Of a stretch of DNA of 28,763 nt, positions 8,540-15,076 are shown one piece after another. Both the position numbers and the translations under genes were made by a program. Numbering within the stretch: the first letter of the stretch is position 1; the number at the start of each line of letters is the position of its first letter. The stretch comes from G021776435 sp046756245 (GTDB lineage Bacteria; Pseudomonadota; Alphaproteobacteria; Caulobacterales; Parvularculaceae), in the NCBI GenBank assembly GCA_046756245.1, contig JBHHVZ010000033.1:1-28763 (forward strand). Direction: 5' to 3'. The notes beneath the pieces are model-generated. The model saw nothing but the letters and a program-made list of their open reading frames with translations, searched no databases and was not told the DNA's origin.

Positions 8540-9792
8540 ACAAGATCGCTGGCTTCATCGCGCAACGCTACCCGCTGATTTATGCGCTTTTCACCGTCAG
8601 GCTGAAATACTCGCTGATCGCGCTCGCGCTGGTCTATGCGGCGACGGCCTACAGCCTGCAGGCGGCGGAAATCGCAACGGCGGTTGATCTTGTCACGCGG
8701 CACGGCCCGATCATAGGCGGCGATTTCATTGTATTTCACACGGCGGCGCTGGCGACGGGCGGGCCGGACATGGTCGCGATCTATGACATGACGACCCTGT
8801 CGACCATGCTTCGGGAAGCCTATTCCGGCCGCAGCGACATGTTGCTCGGCTGGCAGTATCCGCCGACCATGTTTCTTCTGGTCAAGCCGTTTTCGGCCTT
8901 TCCCTATCTCGCCGGTTACGGCCTGTGGGTCGTAACGTTCGGAGGATTATTCATATGGACGGTCTATAATCTGTGGTCTGATAGAGCGGCGCTCTTCTTC
9001 GCCGTATCCGCGCCGCCCGCGTTCCTGGCGGTCATCACCGGGCAGACCGGGCTATTAACCGCAAGTCTTATTGCGCTCGCCGCCGCTTATGCCGACCGCC
9101 GGCCGTTGATCGCCGGAATCGCCGCCGGACTGTTGACGGTGAAGCCGCAGCTCGGGCTTCTCATCCCCGTCGCTTTCGCAGCCGCAGGCTGCTGGCGCGC
9201 ATTCGCCGCGGCGGCTGTAACGGCGCTCCTGCTGGGGGCGGCGAGCGTCGCCGCCTTCGGCGCCGAGCCGTGGTTCGCCTTCGTCAATGCGGTCGGCGCC
9301 CATGGCGAACGCATGGGCGCGGCGTCGATCTTTCCCCTGCACAAGCTCACGACGCCCTTCGGCGCGGCGCGCATGCTGGGCGCGCCGGCGCCCATTGCGC
9401 TCGCCGTTCAGCTCGCCGCAACGGCGGCGCTCGGCGCCTATGTGTTCGTGGTCTGGCGGCGGGTCGAGACGATGGCGCTCAGGCTCGCCGCGCTGGCGAC
9501 CGCGGCGCTCCTCGCGACTCCCTACGGCTTCTATTACGAGACGGCGATTCTCGTCCCGGCGCTGCTGATGGTCGCCCGGCAGGCGGTCGAAACCGGCTGG
9601 CTCAGGGGCGAGCGGGTTTCGATGATAGCCGTTTGGTCGGCGGCGATTTTCATGCCCGGACCGGAGGCCGTTCCGGGCTTTCCAATTTCCTTCGCCGTGG
9701 CGCTCGGCGCTTTCGCGATCGCTGCGCGCCGGGCGGCGCCGGCGGCGGGAATCAGGTTCGCCAGCGCAAGGCAGCCGGCGCGAGCGGGTTGA
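8536..9792 (+). CDS. GT87/DUF2029 multi-pass membrane glycosyltransferase-like protein (copy 2)
   Basis: A 418-residue tandem paralogue of the preceding gene. It shares GGDFIVFHTAALA, WQYPPTMF, ITGQTGLLTASL, KPQLGLLIPVAF and a GCWRAF-containing helix. The start ATG overlaps the upstream TGA (ATGA), so the two proteins are probably translationally coupled and made in similar amounts. The sequences have diverged clearly outside the shared blocks, which argues for an old duplication and perhaps different acceptors. Its last 41 bp overlap the end of the Rieske gene on the other strand. Confidence 0.82.
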   Translation: MNKIAGFIAQRYPLIYALFTVRLKYSLIALALVYAATAYSLQAAEIATAVDLVTRHGPIIGGDFIVFHTAALATGGPDMVAIYDMTTLSTMLREAYSGRSDMLLGWQYPPTMFLLVKPFSAFPYLAGYGLWVVTFGGLFIWTVYNLWSDRAALFFAVSAPPAFLAVITGQTGLLTASLIALAAAYADRRPLIAGIAAGLLTVKPQLGLLIPVAFAAAGCWRAFAAAAVTALLLGAASVAAFGAEPWFAFVNAVGAHGERMGAASIFPLHKLTTPFGAARMLGAPAPIALAVQLAATAALGAYVFVVWRRVETMALRLAALATAALLATPYGFYYETAILVPALLMVARQAVETGWLRGERVSMIAVWSAAIFMPGPEAVPGFPISFAVALGAFAIAARRAAPAAGIRFASARQPARAG

Positions 9793-10813
9793 CGAATGCG
9801 CCCGAGGGCGGGCGCTCGACCCAGGCGCGCTTTAAGCGGTAATACCATTTCGCCGGCTCGTCCGGGTCGCCGACATAAAGCGGCGTCGTTTTCATCCGCG
9901 AAAGATTTTTATTCTGCGCGCGGAGAATAGCAGCGTCCTGCGAAAGAAAACTCGCCGACATGCGCGCAAGGATCGGCTGGAGCACGCTCAAGACGGTCAT
10001 ATCCCAGAAAATCATATGCGTAATGCGCGCGCGGGCCCCGTCTTCCGGCGTAATCGCCGTCAGACCGAGAATCGTGCGCTTGCCCACGCGTATAGTCTCG
10101 AGCCGAACGCCCGGAAGCCTGAATTCGATTTCCGTCGTCGTCGCGCCGCCGAGCATTTTATAGATGCGGCTGTTGTCGGAAGGCCGATGCGCGGACATTT
10201 TAAAACCCAGCGCCGTCGGTTCGAAAGCCTTGACCTTGTCCTTCAGCCCCGCGCCTTCGCGCCACCACCACTGCCGGTGCACGAAGGGCGTGTGGGCTGG
10301 GTCGACAAGGCCGACCACCGCTTCGTCGTAAGGGCCTTCGGCCTGGGCAAGCGTGACAATCCGTGGGCGGAAGGACGGGGAAAGCCCGGTCGAGGGCGGG
10401 GACGGCGCCGGCGCGTTTGGGCACCCAAGCGCCTCCGGCCGGAAAATCCAGATAAGGCCGTTTTCCTCATGCAGTGAGTAGCGCTTGACGGCGATGGGCG
10501 CGGGGTCGAAATCGCTTTCGGAATGAAGCGCCGGGATCGACGCGCAAGCCCCGTCGCCTGCACGAAAGCGCCAGCCGTGATAGGGGCATTCGACGAGGAG
10601 CCCGCCTTCCTTGTCCTCAACGATGCGGCCCTCAGACAAAGGCGCGGCGCGATGCGGGCAGACGTCGCGAAGCGCAAAAACGTCGCCCGCCTGCGTGCGC
10701 CCGAGCGCGACCGGTTCGCTCCAGAAAATGCGCCGCTTAAGCGCGCCGCGGCGAATGTCGCGCGACGGGCAGGCGAAATACCACAGACCGGATAAAAGCG
10801 CCTCGGCGCACAT
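9752..10813 (-). CDS. Rieske [2Fe-2S] aromatic-ring-hydroxylase-type oxygenase, alpha subunit
   Basis: A 353-residue protein. The N-terminal Rieske domain has CPHRAAPLS (Cys52, His54) and CPYHGWRF (Cys76, His79). The catalytic domain has Asp171-Pro-Ala-His174-Thr-Pro-Phe-Val-His179, which fits the 2-His-1-carboxylate site for mononuclear iron in the vanillate O-demethylase / pheophorbide a oxygenase-like branch. Such enzymes hydroxylate or demethylate aromatic or sterol-like substrates using electrons from a separate reductase. No reductase or pathway gene is nearby, so the substrate is unknown. The ATG at 10813 follows GGGGGAA; a TTG 7 codons upstream is less likely. The 3' end overlaps the convergent GT87 gene by 41 bp. 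Confidence 0.9.
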   Translation of the reverse strand: MCAEALLSGLWYFACPSRDIRRGALKRRIFWSEPVALGRTQAGDVFALRDVCPHRAAPLSEGRIVEDKEGGLLVECPYHGWRFRAGDGACASIPALHSESDFDPAPIAVKRYSLHEENGLIWIFRPEALGCPNAPAPSPPSTGLSPSFRPRIVTLAQAEGPYDEAVVGLVDPAHTPFVHRQWWWREGAGLKDKVKAFEPTALGFKMSAHRPSDNSRIYKMLGGATTTEIEFRLPGVRLETIRVGKRTILGLTAITPEDGARARITHMIFWDMTVLSVLQPILARMSASFLSQDAAILRAQNKNLSRMKTTPLYVGDPDEPAKWYYRLKRAWVERPPSGAFVNPLAPAALRWRT

Positions 10814-10876
10814 GAATGAATTCCCCCGGGTCAATCAGAAAAGCGTTTCATGGAATACTAAATCGGCGCCCCAATT

Positions 10877-10950
10877 CCCGCTCTTCCCGGCGAAAGCCGG
10901 GACCCAGGCTGCGTCAGAAATGGATCCCGGCTTTCGCCGGGAAGAGCGGG
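10877..10950. repeat. REP-like palindromic element with perfect 26-bp arms
   Basis: The arms at 10877-10902 and 10925-10950 are exact reverse complements around a 22-bp loop. Each arm alone can also fold, as CCCGGC-GAAA-GCCGGG with a GNRA loop. This matches the CCGGCgaaaGCCGG palindromes scattered between genes in many alphaproteobacteria. It lies between the recR stop (11002) and the Rieske start (10813), both on the minus strand. It could end the dnaX-ybaB-mrr-recR transcript, although no T-run follows. Confidence 0.85.
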
Positions 10951-11001
10951 GAGAAGGCGACTCCTTCAACGGTTCAATCCGAAATCCTCTTGCATTTACC
11001 G

Positions 11002-11607
11002 CTAAAGCGGCCGCCGCGCCTTCATGGCGGCGGCGAGCGTTCCCTCGTCAAGATAGTCGAGCTCGCCGCCGACCGGCACCCCCTGCGACAGCCGCGTCAC
11101 CGAAACGCCCGAGGCCGCAAGCTGCTCGGTGAGGTAATGCGCGGTGGTCTGGCCGTCGACGGTGGCGGAAAGCGCCAGCACCACCTCGCGCACGTCTTCC
11201 TCTCCGGCGCGCTCGACCAGCCGGCCGATATTGAGGTCGTCGGGGCCTATGCCGTCGAGCGGCGACAAGAGCCCGCCGAGCACGTGATAGCGGCCTTTGT
11301 GGGCGCCGGCGCGCTCGAGCGCCCAGAGGTCGGAAACGTCCTGCACAACGCAAAGCACCGCCTTGTCGCGCCCCTGATCGGCGCAGATCGCGCAAGGCTC
11401 GATCGAATCCCAGTTGCCGCAGACCGCGCACGCCTTGACCTTGTCGGCGGCGTCGGCGAGCGCAAAGGCGAGCGGGCGCATCACCGGCTCGCGCTTTTTC
11501 AGCAAGTAAAGCGCCGCGCGCTTCGCGGACCGCGGCCCCAGCCCCGGCATCTTGGCGAGGAGGTCGATGAGGCGCTGGAGCTCGGGGCCGATGGCGGAGG
11601 CGGGCAT
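11002..11607 (-). CDS. recR: Recombination protein RecR
   Basis: A 201-residue ring-forming protein of the RecFOR pathway, which helps load RecA on SSB-coated gaps. It has an N-terminal helix-hairpin-helix (about 13-30, with LAKMPGLGPRSAKR), a four-cysteine zinc site (Cys60, Cys63, Cys72, Cys75), a Toprim domain starting at CVVQDVSDLWALE, and the C-terminal GVPVGGELDYLDEGTL segment. Length is normal. The ATG follows the mrr stop after only two bases (TAGAAATG) and has no clear ribosome site, so translation probably depends on ribosomes finishing mrr. It is the last gene of the ffs-dnaX-ybaB-recR cluster. Confidence 0.97.
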   Translation of the reverse strand: MPASAIGPELQRLIDLLAKMPGLGPRSAKRAALYLLKKREPVMRPLAFALADAADKVKACAVCGNWDSIEPCAICADQGRDKAVLCVVQDVSDLWALERAGAHKGRYHVLGGLLSPLDGIGPDDLNIGRLVERAGEEDVREVVLALSATVDGQTTAHYLTEQLAASGVSVTRLSQGVPVGGELDYLDEGTLAAAMKARRPL

Positions 11608-11609
11608 TT

Positions 11610-12521
11610 CTAACTTGGATCAAAATATTCTTCGTCAAGCTTCTTTATATGAAATGTCTCTTCTGTTCGACATCCAATTCCATATCGAATCATTAATCGC
11701 GAGAGGTGAAATCCATCAATTAGAACTATTCTAGATCCCAAACCTTTCGCAGTTTCAATCGCTGATGGACTAAATGCAGACGTTGTAACGAAAATGCCCT
11801 TTTGTGCACGTCGTATATTCAACGCTCCAAAAAAGTCGCGAATTGCACCGGAGCCAATTGTATTTCCACCCGCGTATCGTTTGGCTTGCAAATAGACCTG
11901 GTCAACGCCAAGGGCATCTTGGTCAATCACGCCATCAACGCCATTGTCCCCGGATTGCCCCAGCGAACGCCCTGCGTTCTCGGTCGCTCCTCCGTAGCCC
12001 ATCGCGATGAATAAATCGACAATGAGGGTCTCAAAGAACTTTGGCGATGCAAAACGAACCTTTTCAAGAAGCTCTTCCGCCAAGGCGCTGTTGATTTGTT
12101 TATATGCAGCCCGAATAATCTCGTCGGGCGTAGAAATTTCATCCAACGAATTCTCTGTTTCTTTAAGGTCTTCTTTAGTTTGTTTCGTACGTGACTGAAA
12201 TTCACGAAAAGAATCAAATCTTTTAAGATACGCCGCATTAATCGTTTCTCCAGATTGTAGCACCTTCTTGCCACTCTCTGTGATTATGAAATAACTCCTC
12301 CGAGTGTATTTCAATAAACCCGCCTGCTTCAGGTACGATTTTGCCCACTGCACGCGGTTTGAAAACGTTGTCTGTTTTCCGCTTGGCAGCAGTTCAGCGC
12401 GCTCTTCTTCCGTAAGATTGTACTTATCTGCAAGCTCCTCAATGACATGAGTGTTCGAGACTTCACCGTTTGCGCACGCTTCCAGTACAGGTCTCATTAA
12501 CGTTTGATAATCAGGGATCAT
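11610..12521 (-). CDS. mrr: Mrr-family type IV restriction endonuclease inserted in the dnaX-ybaB-recR operon
   Basis: A 303-residue protein with an N-terminal winged-helix (Mrr_N-like) region (about 1-90), a charged linker (about 95-140) and a C-terminal Mrr_cat domain. The catalytic set appears intact: GDNGVDG with Asp196, then Gln212-Ala-Lys214, then FVTTSAFSPSAIETA and VLIDGFHL. Mrr enzymes cleave modified DNA. GC content is about 38-43% in hand-counted 60-bp samples, against over 60% in the flanks, a sign of recent acquisition. It fits between ybaB (16-bp gap) and recR (2-bp gap). The ATG at 12521 is preceded by AGGGGTG, partly made from the ybaB end; a GTG three codons upstream is possible. 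No methylase is nearby, as expected for type IV. Confidence 0.9.
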   Translation of the reverse strand: MIPDYQTLMRPVLEACANGEVSNTHVIEELADKYNLTEEERAELLPSGKQTTFSNRVQWAKSYLKQAGLLKYTRRSYFIITESGKKVLQSGETINAAYLKRFDSFREFQSRTKQTKEDLKETENSLDEISTPDEIIRAAYKQINSALAEELLEKVRFASPKFFETLIVDLFIAMGYGGATENAGRSLGQSGDNGVDGVIDQDALGVDQVYLQAKRYAGGNTIGSGAIRDFFGALNIRRAQKGIFVTTSAFSPSAIETAKGLGSRIVLIDGFHLSRLMIRYGIGCRTEETFHIKKLDEEYFDPS

Positions 12522-12537
12522 TGTTGGCACCCCTAAA

Positions 12538-12861
12538 CTAAAACGGCAGCTTCATGCCCGGCGGGAGGGAAAGGCCGGCGGTCAGCGCCTTCATTTCCTC
12601 CGCAGATTGAGTCTCAAGCTTGGCCTTGGCGTCATTGATCGCCGCGGCGACAAGGTCTTCGAGAATGTCGGCCTCGTCGGGGTTTAAAAGCTCTTTTTCG
12701 ATCGAGACCGACTTCGCATAGCCCTTGCCGTTCACGGTCACCCTGACCATGCCGGCGCCGGCGACGCCCTCGGCCTCCATCTCGGCGAGCTTTTGCTGGA
12801 TCTCCTGCATTTTCTCCTGCAGGCCCGCCGCCTGTTTCATGATGTCGCCAAAATCGTGCAT
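12538..12861 (-). CDS. ybaB: Nucleoid-associated protein, YbaB/EbfC family
   Basis: A 107-residue DNA-binding dimer of the YbaB/EbfC family. It has a Met/Gln-rich helical N-terminus (MKQAAGLQEKMQEIQQKL), the central strand VRVTVNGKGYAKSVSIEKELL, and a C-terminus rich in Leu, Pro and Met (SLPPGMKLPF). These proteins bind DNA as tweezer-like dimers and influence nucleoid structure. The ATG at 12861 follows GGAAAGG; the GTG five codons upstream is rejected. It sits 18 bp after dnaX, the classical order, but is now separated from recR by the mrr gene. Confidence 0.95.
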   Translation of the reverse strand: MHDFGDIMKQAAGLQEKMQEIQQKLAEMEAEGVAGAGMVRVTVNGKGYAKSVSIEKELLNPDEADILEDLVAAAINDAKAKLETQSAEEMKALTAGLSLPPGMKLPF

Positions 12862-12879
12862 ATCTTGCCTTTCCACGCT

Positions 12880-14655
12880 TCACTCGCCGCCAAGGCGGGC
12901 CGCCTCGTCGGGCTCGCCGGCAGCGTCTTCGTCCATCGCCGTCTCGCCGTTTCCGTTCTCGCCCGCAGCCGGAGGCGCGTCGGTTTCGCGGATGGCGGTC
13001 ACTTCCGCGCCGGGAAAAATCTCAAGCGCCTTTTCCACCAAGGGGTGCGCCATCACTTCCGCCGTGCGGACGTCGCGCAGCGTCGCCGACCCTTCGGCGC
13101 GCGCATTAACCGTCACCACCCAGTGCGCGCCGGTCCACTCTTTAAGACGCCGCATCAGCCGGCCGGGCAGGTCCGCCGGCGCCAGCTCGTGCAGGCGGAC
13201 TTCGATGCGGCCCGGCTCAAACGAAACAACGTGTACGTAGCTTTCAAGTTCGGTCCGGAGCTTGGCGTCGCGGTTCCGGCCTGCAAGCCGGGCGACGTCG
13301 GCGAGCGAACTCAACTGCTGCGCGGAAGGCGCGCTTGCTGGAGCCGTTTCGGCGCGCGGCCCGCGCGGCGGCCCGGCGGGCGCGGATGTGCGGCTTTCGG
13401 AAATTGCGCCGCCCTCTTTCAGCATGCGCAGCGCTTCATCCGGGGTCGGAAGATCGGCCGCATAGCAGAGCCTGATAAGCGCCATCTCGCCGGCCGCCGC
13501 CGGGTCGGGCGCGGTCTGGGTTTCGAAAAGCCCCTTCATCAGGAGCGACCAGGCGCGCGTCAGCGCGTTCATCTCGAGCTCGTCGGCGGCGGTGCGGGCG
13601 CGCTCCGCATCGGCCTCGCCGGCGGGACCGTGGCTTGCGGCCTCGGCGCCCGCCGCCTTGACGCGGGTCACCAGATGCACGAGTTCGAGCATGTCGCGCA
13701 GGACCACGGACGGCTCGGCGCCCGCGTCGTATTGCTCCCGAAACAAGGCGAGCGCGGTCTTCGCGTCGCCCTGAAGCGCCGTCTGAAGGAGGCTCCATGT
13801 CCGGGTACGGTCGGCCAGCCCGAGCATCGCCCGGATCTCCTCGCCGCTGACAGTCCTGTTGTTCTCGCCCTCGCCGATGCTGGCGGCGTGCTGAACGATC
13901 GCCTGATCGAGAAGCGACAGCCCGTCGCGCACCGAGCCTTCGGCGGCGCGCGCGATCATCGCGATCCCTTCCGGGTCGACATTCGCGCCTTCCTTCCCGG
14001 CGATGGACTGGAGATAGTCGGCGAGTTTGCCCGGATCAATGCGCCTGAGATCGAAACGCTGGCAACGCGACAGCACCGTCACCGGCAGTTTTCGGATTTC
14101 CGTCGTCGCGAAAATGAACTTCACATGCGGCGGCGGTTCTTCGAGCGTCTTCAGCAATGCGTTGAAGGCCTGGGTCGACAGCATGTGCACTTCGTCGATG
14201 ATGTAGACTTTGTAGCGCGCCTCCACCGGCGCATAGCGCACGCCTTCGATCAGTTCGCGAATGTCGCCGACGCCGGTGCGCGAGGCTGCGTCCATTTCGA
14301 GAACGTCAGTGTGTCTGCTTTCGGCGATGGCGCGGCAGTGGCGGCCTTCTTCAGGCATGTCGATCTGCGGGCCGTTGTCTTCTCCGTTTGGGCCCATATA
14401 GTTGAGGGCGCGGGCGAGAATGCGGGCCGTCGTCGTCTTGCCGACGCCGCGCACGCCGGTGAGCACATAGGCGTGCGCGATGCGCCCGCTGGCGAAAGCG
14501 TTTTTGAGGGTTTTGACCATCGCTTCATGGCCGATCAGGTCGTCGAAGCTTTGCGGCCGGTATTTGCGCGCCAGCACCTGATAGGCGGCGGCGGCGCGCG
14601 CAGACGTCTGGCGCGGGCCGGTTTCCGGCTCGTCAGCGGCGGAGAAATCGGTCAT
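12880..14655 (-). CDS. dnaX: DNA polymerase III subunit gamma/tau
   Basis: A 591-residue clamp-loader ATPase. It has LARKYRPQSFDDLIG near residue 28, Walker A GVRGVGKT (67-74), Walker B YIIDEVHM (151-158), the NALLKTLEEPPPHV segment and the SRC motif (196-198), followed by lid and collar domains and a long C-terminal region for tau contacts. The zinc-binding cysteines found in E. coli DnaX are absent between Walker A and B, apart from one Cys. This is usual in alphaproteobacteria. No slippery A-run is visible in the region where E. coli makes gamma by frameshifting. It is first in the dnaX-ybaB-mrr-recR operon, with the SRP RNA gene upstream. Confidence 0.97.
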   Translation of the reverse strand: MTDFSAADEPETGPRQTSARAAAAYQVLARKYRPQSFDDLIGHEAMVKTLKNAFASGRIAHAYVLTGVRGVGKTTTARILARALNYMGPNGEDNGPQIDMPEEGRHCRAIAESRHTDVLEMDAASRTGVGDIRELIEGVRYAPVEARYKVYIIDEVHMLSTQAFNALLKTLEEPPPHVKFIFATTEIRKLPVTVLSRCQRFDLRRIDPGKLADYLQSIAGKEGANVDPEGIAMIARAAEGSVRDGLSLLDQAIVQHAASIGEGENNRTVSGEEIRAMLGLADRTRTWSLLQTALQGDAKTALALFREQYDAGAEPSVVLRDMLELVHLVTRVKAAGAEAASHGPAGEADAERARTAADELEMNALTRAWSLLMKGLFETQTAPDPAAAGEMALIRLCYAADLPTPDEALRMLKEGGAISESRTSAPAGPPRGPRAETAPASAPSAQQLSSLADVARLAGRNRDAKLRTELESYVHVVSFEPGRIEVRLHELAPADLPGRLMRRLKEWTGAHWVVTVNARAEGSATLRDVRTAEVMAHPLVEKALEIFPGAEVTAIRETDAPPAAGENGNGETAMDEDAAGEPDEAARLGGE

Positions 14656-14833
14656 CAGGCCATTATGCGGGTTCGCGCGGCGCGGCGAAAGCTCTTGGGG
14701 AAAACGGCGGGGAGGCTAACGCCAGGCGCTCGCTGACGACCTGAGACGCCTTTCTATGGTCGACATTGAAAGGCAAGGCTTTTCTTCCCTGCGGCGCATT
14801 GGGTACGGTCAGCAAGAGCGTCGTATGAAGAGT
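14656..14833. other. Leader between ffs and dnaX, holding repeat copy A
   Basis: A gap of about 180 bp with no gene. On the minus strand it forms the region 3' of the SRP RNA and the 5' leader of dnaX. Most of it is the dispersed repeat described at 14723-14828. No T-run terminator after ffs is visible, so readthrough into dnaX is possible. Confidence 0.6.
14723..14828. repeat. Dispersed ~105-bp intergenic repeat, copy A
   Basis: It shares seven ordered blocks with 24502-24603: CAGGCGCTCGCTGACG, CTGAGA, CGACATTGAA, TTTTCTTC, CGGTCAG, AGCG and ATGA. Spacing is equal except for one 4-nt difference. Between the blocks the sequence differs widely. It can form a 7-bp hairpin, GCCTTTC (14748-14754) with GAAAGGC (14768-14774). 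It lies directly downstream of the SRP RNA and upstream of dnaX. I cannot name the family. Confidence 0.7.
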
Positions 14834-14924
14834 GGAAGGCTGAAACGACCCGGGCCGGAACTCGTTACGGCTGCTTCCTTCCGGACCTGACCGGGTTGGC
14901 GAGGGGCCCGTCCGCCAGCCTTCC
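14834..14924 (-). ncRNA. ffs: Small SRP RNA (4.5S RNA)
   Basis: The minus strand carries the universal SRP domain IV core GGTCAGGTCCGGAAGGAAGC, with the GGAA tetraloop and the asymmetric internal loop that binds Ffh. The ends pair: GGAAGGCTG at the 5' end with CAGCCTTCC at the 3' end. This gives an elongated hairpin of about 91 nt, normal for a bacterial small SRP RNA. The RNA guides membrane proteins to the Sec translocon as part of the Ffh particle. It lies upstream of dnaX on the same strand, the common alphaproteobacterial order. The 3' end may extend a few bases further. Confidence 0.95.
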
Positions 14925-14931
14925 GCGGCGG

Positions 14932-14960
14932 AATATCTGCGCTCTTGAAAGCAAATGCAA
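14932..14960 (-). promoter_or_regulatory. Predicted sigma-70 promoter of ffs
   Basis: On the minus strand TTGCAT (14955-14960) and GATATT (14932-14937) are separated by 17 bp. Seven bases after the -10 comes the G at 14924, which is the predicted first base of the SRP RNA. Spacing and agreement with the RNA end support the call. Confidence 0.65.
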
Positions 14961-15034
14961 GGAGCCGCACGGAGGAATTTGGGCTTGCTTTCTCGATCCC
15001 GCGGCGGCCATCTTTTGCCCGATTGAGGAGTAAA

Positions 15035-15076
15035 ATGATCGATCATGCCGGATATTACACTGCACTCGCCCGATGA
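15035..15076 (+). CDS. Possible 13-codon leader ORF overlapping the AspH start
   Basis: The only good ribosome site here, GAGGAG at 15025-15030, lies 4 nt from the ATG at 15035, which opens a 13-codon frame (MIDHAGYYTALAR). The hydroxylase ATG at 15045 is in another frame and 14 nt from GAGGAG. The short frame ends inside the hydroxylase gene at 15076. It may be a translated leader or simply a chance ATG. There is no homology evidence. Confidence 0.25.
   Translation: MIDHAGYYTALAR

Noticed and set aside
11610..12521. mrr as part of a larger mobile element or defence island
   Set aside because: There is no integrase, transposase, flanking repeat or second defence gene; both neighbours are core operon genes with intact ends.
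12880..14655. Programmed frameshift in dnaX to make gamma, or a damaged zinc site
   Set aside because: No A-run with stem-loop is visible at the expected place, and loss of the zinc cysteines is normal in alphaproteobacterial DnaX.
12793..14736. A 647-codon open frame on the plus strand opposite dnaX and ybaB
   Set aside because: It is Arg/Gly/His-rich with no domain and lies entirely antisense to clearly conserved dnaX/ybaB. Long antisense frames are expected in high-GC DNA.
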